A stretch of 64,000 nucleotides of DNA, from NCBI GenBank assembly GCA_964476155.1, contig CAYYYS010000006.1, forward strand, positions 39,137 to 103,136, read 5' to 3'. The position numbers and the translations under genes are program-made. The notes under the pieces are model-generated. The model saw only the letters and a list, made by a program, of their open reading frames with translations. It was not told the origin of the DNA and ran no database searches. The stretch comes from JAHIYU01 sp964476155. Lineage in GTDB: Bacteria; Krumholzibacteriota; Krumholzibacteriia; LZORAL124-64-63. Each line of letters begins with the position of its first letter. Within the stretch, counting starts at the first letter, position 1. Positions 9,054 to 17,676 of the stretch are shown here, in pieces.

Positions 9054-9881
9054 GTGAAGCAGCTTATTCAGCTGGCCCAGGCCGACATCGGCGAATCGCT
9101 GCGCGCGCGGTGGTTCTTCGTGTACACGATTGTTTTCGGCGGTGTGATGGTCGGGCTGTTCCTGTCCGGACTCACCGAATCGCGGATCATGGGTTTTACC
9201 GGGCTCTCCCGTCTGCTGGTGACGTACCTGCAGATCACCATGGCGATCCTGCCCATCTTCATGCTCATCACGACGGTGCGATCGGTGGTCGGTGATCGCG
9301 AGGCGGGCATCTTCGAGTACATCCTGGCGCTGCCGGTGGGTATCGGGGCCTGGTACTGGGGCAAGCTGTTGGGGCGCTTCCTGGTGATCTTCATGCCGGT
9401 CTTCGGCGCGATGGTGATGGCCGTGGCCTACGGGGCGGTCAAGGGCGTGACGATTCCCTGGGTGGACATACTGTTCTATTCCGGCCTGCTGGCCTCGCTG
9501 GCCTGGTGTTTTCTCGGCATCGGCATGCTCATCTCGACCCTGTCTCGATCGACGGACGTGGCCCAGGCGGCCGCCTTTCTCACCTGGCTCTTCCTGCTGC
9601 TGTTCCTGGACCTGATCCTGCTGGGTGCCCTGATCAAGGAGGGGCTGCCCGCCGAATCCGCAGTGGCGATCTCCCTGCTCAATCCCATGCAGTCGTTCCG
9701 GACCGCGGCCATGCTGCTCTTCGATCCGCAGCTTGTGCTGCTCGGCCCGGCGGCCTATGTGATCCTGGACAACTTCGGGTATACCGGTTATCTGGCCTGG
9801 GCCATGGTATACCCGGTCCTCGTGGGGCTTGGGTGTTCGGGGCTGGGGTTCTGGATCTTCAAGCGCGGGGATTATTCCTAA
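9054..9881 (+). CDS. nosY: NosY, ABC-2 type permease
   Basis: Membrane subunit of the NosDFY system. The 275 residues show six hydrophobic segments, and the family phrase SVVGDREAGIFEYILALPV is clear after the second helix. The start is GTG at 9054, 16 bases after nosL; the upstream stretch GAACGGTGG is only a weak ribosome binding site. It is the last gene of the operon; a strong hairpin terminator follows seven bases after the stop. Confidence 0.9.
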   Translation: MKQLIQLAQADIGESLRARWFFVYTIVFGGVMVGLFLSGLTESRIMGFTGLSRLLVTYLQITMAILPIFMLITTVRSVVGDREAGIFEYILALPVGIGAWYWGKLLGRFLVIFMPVFGAMVMAVAYGAVKGVTIPWVDILFYSGLLASLAWCFLGIGMLISTLSRSTDVAQAAAFLTWLFLLLFLDLILLGALIKEGLPAESAVAISLLNPMQSFRTAAMLLFDPQLVLLGPAAYVILDNFGYTGYLAWAMVYPVLVGLGCSGLGFWIFKRGDYS

Positions 9882-9887
9882 TAGATA

Positions 9888-9918
9888 AGCCGCCACGATC
9901 GGGATGATCGTGGCGGCT
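9888..9918 (+). terminator. Terminator of the nos operon
   Basis: AGCCGCCACGATC (9888-9900) pairs perfectly with GATCGTGGCGGCT (9906-9918) around a 5-nt loop. The downstream stretch CTCTCC is pyrimidine-rich rather than a true T-run. It lies between convergent genes and may act on both strands. Confidence 0.75.
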
Positions 9919-9946
9919 CTCTCCTCGACAGCCTGCTAGACCCTGA

Positions 9947-11254
9947 TCAGCAGGGGACGATTTTTCCGTCCACCACGACGATTTTCGCCTGCGTCGGACG
10001 GCACAGCAGCAGAGCCGCCACAAGGTCGCCCACGCGGTCATAGGCCGGATCGTCCAGGTCGAACAGCGCCAGATCGCAGACGCGACCGGGTTCCACAGCG
10101 CCGATGTCGTAGCGGCCCAGGCAGGCCGCTCCGCCCAGGGTCGCCATCTCCAGGACTTCCTGGACGGTCATCGCCGCGGCGCCTCCCAGCACCCGGTGCA
10201 GCAGCAGGCATTGACGCAACTCCGCCAACAGGTCGGAGCTGTCGTTGCTGGCCGACCCGTCCACGGCCAGTCCCACCGGCGAGCCGGCCGCCTGCAGTTC
10301 ACGCACCCGGCAGATGCCCGATCCAAGTCGCATGTTCGAAGTGGGGCAATGAGCGACGGCCACACCCGCGGCACCGAGCCGCTTGACCTCGCCCTCGTCG
10401 AACCAGATGCCGTGGGCCAGCCAGACATCGTCGGCCAGCCAGCCTGTGTCTTCGAGCAGATCCACCGGTCGCATCCCGTAGGTTTCGCGGCAGTAGGCGT
10501 CCTCGTCGCGTGTCTCGGACAGGTGCGTGTGCAGTCGCACGCCGTGTTTGCGGGCGAGCTCGGCCGTGTCGCGCAACAGCTCGGGTGTGACCGAGAAAGG
10601 GGAGCAGGGCGCCAGGGCGATGCGGGTCATGGCGCCGGGCGTGGGGTCGTGGTATTTGGCGATGACACGCTCGCTGTCGGCCAGGATGGTGTCGTGAGTC
10701 TGGACGACCGAGTCGGGCGGCAGGCCCCCGTCCTTCTGTGAACGGGACATGCTGCCGCGCGTCGGGTGGAAACGGATGCCGGCTTCGCGGGCGGCCTCGA
10801 TGGTGATGTCGATCAGCTCGGGCGACGCGTCGCGCGGAAAGAGGTACTGGTGGTCGGTCGTCGTGGTGCAGCCGCTGCGCAGCAGTTCGCGGCAGCCCAC
10901 CAGGGCCGCTTCGTGGAAGTCGATGTCGCGCAACTTGGCCCATACGGGGTAGAGGGTGCGCAACCAGTCGAAGAGCTCCGCGTCCACGGCGCCGGGCCAG
11001 GCCCGGGTGCGGGTCTGATAGAGATGGTGGTGGGTGTTGATCAAGCCGGGCAGCACTACGCAGCCCTTGGCGTCGAGACGCTCGTGGGCGTCGAGGGGGG
11101 CGCCGTCGATCTCGGGCGGCGGGTCGCCCGCACCGACCGCGGTGATCAGGCCGTTGGTTGCGGCCACCCAACCGGTCTCGAGTACGCGGCGCTCGTCGTC
11201 CATGGTCACCAGGGGCGCGGCGTTGGTCAGCAGGAATCGTCGTCCGTCGGTCAT
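9947..11254 (-). CDS. Amidohydrolase, 8-oxoguanine deaminase/AtzB-like
   Basis: Metal-dependent deaminase of the amidohydrolase superfamily, cytosolic. Metal ligands can be read as NTHHHLYQT (HxH), LHTHLSE, LAHGIWF and VDGSASND, in that order and spacing. The SGCTTTTDHQYLFP and LHTHLSETRDE segments are those of 8-oxoguanine deaminases and related triazine hydrolases such as AtzB. The ATG at 11254 was chosen because GGAGAA precedes it at good spacing; the open frame continues upstream without signal or homology. At 435 residues it is normal length. It converges on the nos operon. Substrate is inferred by family resemblance; guanine-type or triazine rings are both possible. Confidence 0.75.
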   Translation of the reverse strand: MTDGRRFLLTNAAPLVTMDDERRVLETGWVAATNGLITAVGAGDPPPEIDGAPLDAHERLDAKGCVVLPGLINTHHHLYQTRTRAWPGAVDAELFDWLRTLYPVWAKLRDIDFHEAALVGCRELLRSGCTTTTDHQYLFPRDASPELIDITIEAAREAGIRFHPTRGSMSRSQKDGGLPPDSVVQTHDTILADSERVIAKYHDPTPGAMTRIALAPCSPFSVTPELLRDTAELARKHGVRLHTHLSETRDEDAYCRETYGMRPVDLLEDTGWLADDVWLAHGIWFDEGEVKRLGAAGVAVAHCPTSNMRLGSGICRVRELQAAGSPVGLAVDGSASNDSSDLLAELRQCLLLHRVLGGAAAMTVQEVLEMATLGGAACLGRYDIGAVEPGRVCDLALFDLDDPAYDRVGDLVAALLLCRPTQAKIVVVDGKIVPC

Positions 11255-11468
11255 CGTCCATTCTCCATTGGTACAGGGTGCGATCCCCGCTATACTGCAC
11301 CGTGCGGGGGCGCACCACAATATCTCATCCTGAACTGGCCCGCATCTTGATCATAAGCACCCTCGTGTGTTTCAAAGCCCTGTTTCGACCACAATAGTGG
11401 GCATCCTGGATTAGGGGTGTCCGTAGGATGGGACGACGCAATCGGTCCCGTGACCAAAGGAGAGAGTC

Positions 11469-12089
11469 GTGCGAATCCATAGGCTAACGTATCTGCTCAC
11501 AACGGCTTCACTGCTTGCAGCCCTGGTGATGCTGGCCGGTTGCGGCGGCGGCAAGGCCGTCACGCGCATCGACACCGACACCACTATCGACCTGTCCGGG
11601 CGCTGGAACGACGCCGACAGCCGGATGGTGGCCGAGGAGCTCATCGCCCAGGCGACGTCGAGCCCCTGGGTGGAGAATCACCTGCTGGCCCAAGGCAAGA
11701 AGCCCGCGGTGATCGTGGGCGACATCGTCAACAAGTCGGCGGAGCACATCCCCGTCGAGCCCTTCATGGCCGACGTGGAACGCGCCTTCATCAACTCGGG
11801 CCGCGTGCGCATGGTCGCCACCGCCGAGCAGCGTGATCAGTTGCGCGACGAGCGCGCCGACCAGCAGCAGTATTCCTCCGAGGAATCCATGAAGCAGTGG
11901 GGCCGCGAACTGGGCGCCGACTACATGATGCTCGGGTCGGTCAACACCATCATCGACCGCGCGGAAGGCGACGAGGTGAAGTTCTATCAGGTCGACGTGT
12001 ACCTCATCGACCTCGAGGACAACACCAAGGCCTGGGCCGGCTTCAAGAAGATCAAGAAGTACGTGAGCCGGGACGGCTACCGTCCGTGA
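11469..12089 (+). CDS. lpoB: LpoB-like penicillin-binding-protein activator lipoprotein
   Basis: Outer-membrane lipoprotein resembling LpoB, which in Escherichia coli reaches through the periplasm to stimulate PBP1b. A signal peptide with lipobox LAGC is followed by the family core: VIVGDIVNKSAEHIPVEPF, AFINSGRVRMVA, ELGADYMMLGSVNTI and a final Lys-rich strand. It has 206 residues, starts with GTG after a strong AAGGAGAG site, and is coupled to the next gene, as LpoB-COG3014 pairs are in other genomes. Whether it acts on a PBP in this lineage is not known. Confidence 0.85.
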   Translation: MRIHRLTYLLTTASLLAALVMLAGCGGGKAVTRIDTDTTIDLSGRWNDADSRMVAEELIAQATSSPWVENHLLAQGKKPAVIVGDIVNKSAEHIPVEPFMADVERAFINSGRVRMVATAEQRDQLRDERADQQQYSSEESMKQWGRELGADYMMLGSVNTIIDRAEGDEVKFYQVDVYLIDLEDNTKAWAGFKKIKKYVSRDGYRP

Positions 12090-12103
12090 TCAATACGGCT
12101 CAC

Positions 12104-13540
12104 ATGCGCAGACCGGCCACGACCCGCCGACCCATCACGCTGCTGGTCGTGGCCGCGTTTCTTCTCCTGCTCCTGGCGGGATCGTGCCTGACCGGCTGCT
12201 CCACCTACGTCGAGCGCAATCGTATGCTGCGAGCCGATCTGGCCGGCGGTGATTACGAGGCCGCCCTGAAGGTTATCGAGGACGGCGCCAAGGGACACGA
12301 CCGTCTGCTCAACCTGCTGGAGCGGGCGTTGGTCCTGCACTACGCGGACCGGTGGGACGAGTCCAACGACGTCTTCGACGAGGCGGAGCTGTTGGCGGCC
12401 GATCTATACACCCGCAGCGTGAGCCAGGCGGTTATCTCCCTGGTGACCAGCGACGGCGCCATCGACTACCGTGCCACGCCCTACGAACTGGCCATGGTGC
12501 CGTATTATCGCTCCCTGAACTACGTCTACCTCGGCGAGTGTGGCGAAGCGCTCGTGGAAGCCCGCAAGGCGGAGATCCAGCTGCGCGAATGGGCCGACAT
12601 CGCCGCGTCCGCCCGCGAGGACGGCGAGCGCGACGCGGTCCTGGACAACAACGCCTTCCTGCACTACCTGCGCGGCATGATCCACGAGTGGGGCGGGGAG
12701 ACCAATGAGGCTTTCATCGCTTATCAGAATGCCGCCGCGGCCTATGCCGACGCCAAGGGCGCCCTGGCGCTCGAATCGCCGCCGTGGCTGGGAGAGGACC
12801 TCTTGCGGACCGGTCGTCGTCTTGGCTTCTCAAGAGAGATCGAAGATCTTCGGACGCAATATCCCGATCTGATTCCGAGCGACTCCGAACCGACCGACGA
12901 AACCGGCGAGGTCGTGGTCTTCCTGGAACTGGGCTACGCGCCCCATCGCGAATCCGCCGAACTGGATCTGCCCATCTTCAAGGCCGACGACTTCGACGAC
13001 GACTACGACGCCTGGTCGCTCGCCCTGCATCACCGCCATCATCACGGCTGGGGCGGCCGCAGCAAGGATATTGCCTACTGGCTGCGCATCGCCTTGCCCG
13101 AACTTGTGGACGACCCGCCGCTGGTCAGTGGCGCGCGGGTGAGTAGCGGGACCGTCGGCGGTCAGATCCGCACCGTCCGGGTGGAGGATCTGGCCGGCCG
13201 CGCCACGCGTCAGTTCACGGCCGACTACGACAAGATCATGCTCAAGACCATCGCCCGCGGCCTGACCAAGTTCGCGGCCAAGAAGGTGGCCGACGACAAG
13301 GGCAAGGTGGCCGGGCTACTGGCCAATCTTCTGGGCGCCGCCACCGAGCGGGCCGACACACGCGGCTGGCTCACCTTGCCCCACGGCATCGCCATGGCCC
13401 GTCTGAGCCTTCCCGCCGGTGAATACGATCTGCGTGTGGACCTTGTCGGCGCTAACGGCCGCTCCCTCGGCGAACAGGTCATCCCCGCTGTTCAGGTGCG
13501 TTCCGGGGACTGGGTCTTCCTCAGTCGCCGCGTTTTCTGA
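12104..13540 (+). CDS. COG3014-family TPR-like lipoprotein
   Basis: Lipoprotein of unknown function commonly found beside lpoB. The signal peptide ends in lipobox LTGC. Helical repeats follow (GDYEAALKVIEDGAKG, YRSLNYVYLGECGEALVEARKAE), and the second half contains the characteristic RQFTADYDKIMLKTIARG segment. The ATG at 12104 is listed, but a GTG at 12086 overlaps the lpoB stop as GTGA and would add six residues; coupling makes it a real alternative. About 478 residues. Role inferred only from pairing with LpoB: envelope assembly. Confidence 0.7.
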   Translation: MRRPATTRRPITLLVVAAFLLLLLAGSCLTGCSTYVERNRMLRADLAGGDYEAALKVIEDGAKGHDRLLNLLERALVLHYADRWDESNDVFDEAELLAADLYTRSVSQAVISLVTSDGAIDYRATPYELAMVPYYRSLNYVYLGECGEALVEARKAEIQLREWADIAASAREDGERDAVLDNNAFLHYLRGMIHEWGGETNEAFIAYQNAAAAYADAKGALALESPPWLGEDLLRTGRRLGFSREIEDLRTQYPDLIPSDSEPTDETGEVVVFLELGYAPHRESAELDLPIFKADDFDDDYDAWSLALHHRHHHGWGGRSKDIAYWLRIALPELVDDPPLVSGARVSSGTVGGQIRTVRVEDLAGRATRQFTADYDKIMLKTIARGLTKFAAKKVADDKGKVAGLLANLLGAATERADTRGWLTLPHGIAMARLSLPAGEYDLRVDLVGANGRSLGEQVIPAVQVRSGDWVFLSRRVF

Positions 13541-13584
13541 TTTTATTTTCCCCTCCGTTGCAACCATCACCCCTTGTTTGACTG

Positions 13585-13601
13585 TCTCTTAATCAGTAGG
13601 T
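13585..13601 (+). repeat. 17-nt tRNA-Lys anticodon-arm-like sequence
   Basis: TCTCTTAATCAGTAGGT here is identical to 39316-39332, where it continues into a full tRNA 3' half. It matches the anticodon loop (anticodon CTT) and 3' anticodon stem of lysine tRNAs. Here the similarity ends after the variable loop, so it is at most a remnant. It lies in the 85-bp gap between convergent genes. Confidence 0.4.
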
Positions 13602-13625
13602 CCTGATACCGAAATCCTGTTAATC

Positions 13626-16600
13626 TCACCGAACAAGCATCAACTTCCGGGCCGCACTGACACCACCCGGCATCCCGGCTCTAGCAAAGTACATCCCACT
13701 CGAAACAGCTCGTCCCCGCTCATCCAACCCGTCCCAAGCCACCTCATGATGCCCAGCCGCCAGCACCTCCGACACCAGCACCCGCACCCGCCGCCCTTGC
13801 AGATCATAAATCCCCAACTCGACCTGTCCAGCCCGAGCCAAGTCGAAACAAAGCGTCGTCCGCGGATTGAACGGATTAGGATGGTTGCTCAACTGAGCGG
13901 CCACCGGCACAGGCGTATCACCCACACCTGTAAGATCCCCAATAACCAACCGCGCCAACACCCCATGCGGCGAGTCGGGGTCGGTCGACACAATAACGAT
14001 GTCGTCCGTATGTAACCCGGCCGCTACACCCGCCGGATCGAACGTGGCCCGCATGACCAGCGTTAGCCCCGGATCGATCCGCCCCGAAGTCGGCGTCACG
14101 TCGAGCCAGCTCGCCCCCCAGCTCACCGATGTAATATCCAGCGGCAGCACGCCGTCGTTGTAGACCATGAACGTTTCCACGCCCATGCTCGGAATCGTGT
14201 CCAGCGCCGCCGAAATGTTCAGCAGCCCAGCACCCGAGTTGTTGTCGCGCCCAAGGGCGTCGATATCGGTCGCGCCGATCTCCAGGGTCTCGGCGATGAG
14301 CGCAGGCGTCGCGCCGGGCGAAGCCTGCAACAGGATCGCCACCGCACCCGCCACCAACGGACAAGACATACTCGTCCCCGAATAGGCTGCGTACCCGCTG
14401 TTGGACAGCGTGGAAGTAACATTGTCGCCAGGTGCCGAGATGTCAGGCTTCATCAGGCCGGGTGGGTAGGGGTAATCGTCATAGTCGGTACCTGTGATAC
14501 CCCAGTGCGTAGGCCCGATACTAGAGCTGGACCACACTACATCGGTATTGGTGGTGGCACCCACGGTGATCATCGACGAGTGGCCGCCCGTCCCATACCA
14601 GGGATTGGGACAGTCACCGGGCGAACCGATGTCCTGGGGCAGCGGAAAGTGCCCGCCGTAGTTGTCGCCGTTGCCGGCCGACGCGACCCAGGGGATGCCC
14701 ATGGCCAGCAGGACGTCGGCGTTGGCGCGGTTGGCCTGCTTGAGGTCGTCGGCGGGATTGTCCCAGCCGGCGCTCATGCTGAACAGGTCGACCGGACCGT
14801 GGTCCAGGCCGAACTGCATGGCTTCGACCAGGTCGGTGTAGTAGCCGGGAACCGCGCGCAGGGCCATCAGTGTGGCGCCGGGCGCGGCGCCGGTGGTGGT
14901 GCCGCTGGTGCCGTCGCCGATGATCAGGCCGGCGGTATGGGTGCCGTGATGGATGCTCATGTCGCCGTCGTAGGGATCGTCGTCGTCGTCGACCGCGTCC
15001 CAGCCGTGATTCGGGTATTCGGCGCCGCCGTCCCACATGGCGGCGGTCAGATCGGAGTGATCGTAGGAAACACCGGTGTCCACGTGGCCGACGAGCACAC
15101 CGGTCCCGTCGAATCCTTCGGCCCAGGCCTGATCGGCGGCGATACGCGAGAGGTGCCAGGCCAGGGCCTGGGCGTCGACTTGCGGGTCGTCTGGTGCGAT
15201 GTCGCCGTGGGCGTGGCTGAGTTGATCGTCCAGCCAGATGCGACCGACGGCCGGGTCGGCGGCCAGGGCGACCACGGCTTCAGGTTTGACGGTCGCCGCG
15301 TAGGCCCCGGCCAGCCACAGCTCGCGCGGCGGGTCCATCTGGCCGCTCGCGATCAGGTCGGTGAATAGCGGCGCCAGTTCTTCGCCGGCGCGCGCCAGAT
15401 TGGTGCGCAGGGCGGCGGCGGTGACCGCGCTGCGATCGGTTCGTCCCGCGCCGGCTAGGGCCATGTCCAGGGCGCGCGTGTCGATTCGCAACGACGGTTC
15501 GATGACACAGCTCAACCCGTCCTGGGCGGCCTTGGCCAGAGCAGCCTGAAGCGAGGCGCCGATCTGCTCGAGGTGGGTCAGACGCCGGGTCGGCGGATCA
15601 GCGGCCAGTCGGTCCAGGGTGTCGCGCGACGGCGCCGTGAACGTGTGTGTCACTTCGGTGGGGTCCACGCGCAGTTCCGGATCGCCAACGAGCCAAGTCC
15701 AGGTCTCGCCGTACACGTTGTCGGACTCATCCGACTCGGCCACGTCACGCAGGACGTCCACCTCGAAGGCGATGTCGTGGTCGCCGGCGCTTAGCAACAG
15801 CTCGTGATCCTCGATGGCCACGTAGGTCGACACTGGCAGTCCGCCGCTCAGTTCCCAGGCGGCCACGGGCGCGTCGTCCACCGACAGCTCGATGAAGAAG
15901 TCGTCGGTCACGTCGGCCAGCCCATCGTTCAGGAACGCGAAGCTGACGTAGGCGGTGCGGTCGGCGGCCAGGAAGCCGGTCTCGCGCTCGCCGCTGAACA
16001 TGTTGCCAACCAGCGCCGCGCCCCAACCCGTGGGCGTGAACGGGGAGAGGTCCGGTTCGGTGGCTCGTTCGCAGGTATAGACGTTGTGGCCCTGGGTGGG
16101 CGTGTCGCGCCGGTCGATCCAGGCGGCGTGCAGTTGACCGTTGCCCACGACGCCGTCCAGGTAGCGGTACTGGGGCTCGGCGAGGTTCTGGTCGGTAACG
16201 GTTTCGATGTCGCCCCAGTTGTCGGGGTGGCCGTGGCCGCCGGCCTGGCGGGCGGCGATGTCGAATTCGTCGCCGTTGGCCGGGGCGTCCAGCCACAGGC
16301 AGCCCACGATGCCGTCGCGGGCGTAGACGGCCGGGCCGACGCTCTCGTATTCGTCGGCGATGATCTCGTAGGGGCCGTACATGGTGGTGCCGCTGTCCCA
16401 CGAGAACGAGTAGATGATGTCGCCGTCGATGTTGCCCAGGCCGTCGTCGAAGTCGCGCTGGAAGACGGCGAAGACCTCGCCGTCGCCGCAGGCCACCCGC
16501 GGGAAGCCGCAGTTGTTGCCGGTCCAGTGGGTCAGGTCGGTGATGTCGTTGAAGCCGCCGCTGACCGCGTCGCTGGCGATCAGGATACGCGTGGGATCGC

Positions 16601-17582
16601 CCCACACGCTGGCCTCGCCGTTGATCAGGTGGGCCAGGGCGCCGTCGAGGGCCACGTCGGGCCAGAGGTCGGGCAGGCCGTCGGGCACCAGCGAGTCGAA
16701 GCCGATCGTGTTGCCGGAGTTGGTGGACCACATCCAGACCAGGGTCCATTCCCACTGGTACAGGTCCCAGTTGATCTCCTGATAACTCGCGGCGATGAAC
16801 AGCGTGGAGAAGTCGCCCGAGCCGGTGACCGCCACGCTCGGTGTGGCGTTGGTCGAGTCGGTGAACAGGCCCTTGACCCAGGCCCAGCTCGTGGGGTCGT
16901 CGGCATTGGAGGAGCGCGACCGGGTAATGTACCCGTCGTCGCGAATCCAGACCACGTGGATGAAGCCCGCGTCGTCGATGGCGATATCGGGCATGGTTTC
17001 GTCAGCGGTGAACGAGGGCATTTCCCAGACCGTCCAGGTGGCGCCGTCGTCCTGGCTGCGCGCGATGTGGATGTCGCGGTCTGTGCCGCCGAGGTCGGTG
17101 GCCTCGAAGACGGCGTAGAGGTCGCCGGTGGTGGGGCTGATCGCCAGGCTGCAGTAGGCGTCGTTCATGCTGGTGGCGTTGGCCAGCAGGTGGTCGGGGG
17201 TCCAGGGGGCGTCGCGGGTTTCGGTGCGCTGCGCCATCGACTTGGTGGCGTTGGGGCGCAGGTCGAACCAGTCGCGGTTCACGGCGGCGGCCGGCGGTGT
17301 TTCGGTGATGAAGTCGCGGACGACCGGCCGAGTGAGGGGCGCGTCCTCGAGATCCATATCCTGGAAAACGGGGCGGCGGCTGTCCTGTCTGGAGGCAAGG
17401 GGGCGGGCCCCGGACTGTCGTGTCTGCGGACCGGCGGGCGCGAGCCGCGCGTTGGGATCAGCTTGTTCGCTGGTGAGCGCAGGTCGGGTGACGGTTCCTT
17501 TGACCAGGGTGCCGCGTTCGGCGGCCGTGACCAGAGACGTCGACAATAAGAGCAGAAGGGGGATGACCAATCCGTGTCGCAT
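13626..17582 (-). CDS. Giant secreted subtilisin-like (S8) peptidase with beta-propeller, CARDB and FlgD-like domains
   Basis: Secreted serine protease of 1,318 residues. ATG 17582 has GGAGG four bases upstream and opens a signal peptide. Residues about 120-500 resemble a sialidase-type propeller with an Asp-box (SQDDGATW), followed by a CARDB-like beta domain (530-640). The S8 catalytic domain comes after these. Its Asp is in VGHVDTGVSYDHSDL (about 835), its His in HHGTHTAG (about 878), Asn in ASAGNGD and Ser in SGTSMSCPL (about 1069), so all four are present. The C-terminus has a linker and an FlgD Ig-like domain starting HPNPFNPRTTL, shared with two other proteins here and probably used for export or surface attachment. 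Having the propeller before the protease is unusual; S8 enzymes usually start with a propeptide and the catalytic domain. Confidence 0.85.
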   Translation of the reverse strand: MRHGLVIPLLLLLSTSLVTAAERGTLVKGTVTRPALTSEQADPNARLAPAGPQTRQSGARPLASRQDSRRPVFQDMDLEDAPLTRPVVRDFITETPPAAAVNRDWFDLRPNATKSMAQRTETRDAPWTPDHLLANATSMNDAYCSLAISPTTGDLYAVFEATDLGGTDRDIHIARSQDDGATWTVWEMPSFTADETMPDIAIDDAGFIHVVWIRDDGYITRSRSSNADDPTSWAWVKGLFTDSTNATPSVAVTGSGDFSTLFIAASYQEINWDLYQWEWTLVWMWSTNSGNTIGFDSLVPDGLPDLWPDVALDGALAHLINGEASVWGDPTRILIASDAVSGGFNDITDLTHWTGNNCGFPRVACGDGEVFAVFQRDFDDGLGNIDGDIIYSFSWDSGTTMYGPYEIIADEYESVGPAVYARDGIVGCLWLDAPANGDEFDIAARQAGGHGHPDNWGDIETVTDQNLAEPQYRYLDGVVGNGQLHAAWIDRRDTPTQGHNVYTCERATEPDLSPFTPTGWGAALVGNMFSGERETGFLAADRTAYVSFAFLNDGLADVTDDFFIELSVDDAPVAAWELSGGLPVSTYVAIEDHELLLSAGDHDIAFEVDVLRDVAESDESDNVYGETWTWLVGDPELRVDPTEVTHTFTAPSRDTLDRLAADPPTRRLTHLEQIGASLQAALAKAAQDGLSCVIEPSLRIDTRALDMALAGAGRTDRSAVTAAALRTNLARAGEELAPLFTDLIASGQMDPPRELWLAGAYAATVKPEAVVALAADPAVGRIWLDDQLSHAHGDIAPDDPQVDAQALAWHLSRIAADQAWAEGFDGTGVLVGHVDTGVSYDHSDLTAAMWDGGAEYPNHGWDAVDDDDDPYDGDMSIHHGTHTAGLIIGDGTSGTTTGAAPGATLMALRAVPGYYTDLVEAMQFGLDHGPVDLFSMSAGWDNPADDLKQANRANADVLLAMGIPWVASAGNGDNYGGHFPLPQDIGSPGDCPNPWYGTGGHSSMITVGATTNTDVVWSSSSIGPTHWGITGTDYDDYPYPPGLMKPDISAPGDNVTSTLSNSGYAAYSGTSMSCPLVAGAVAILLQASPGATPALIAETLEIGATDIDALGRDNNSGAGLLNISAALDTIPSMGVETFMVYNDGVLPLDITSVSWGASWLDVTPTSGRIDPGLTLVMRATFDPAGVAAGLHTDDIVIVSTDPDSPHGVLARLVIGDLTGVGDTPVPVAAQLSNHPNPFNPRTTLCFDLARAGQVELGIYDLQGRRVRVLVSEVLAAGHHEVAWDGLDERGRAVSSGMYFARAGMPGGVSAARKLMLVR

Positions 17583-17676
17583 GGATCCTCCGGGGTGGAA
17601 AAACACCAAAACTCAAAAGATATTATAGCATATCATCATGTGATAATGGTGATCAACTGTCCGGATTGAGGCGATC

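Noticed and set aside
13900..17549. Long open frames antisense to the S8 peptidase
   Set aside because: They are low-complexity Val/Gly/Arg-rich sequences typical of antisense reading of GC-rich genes.
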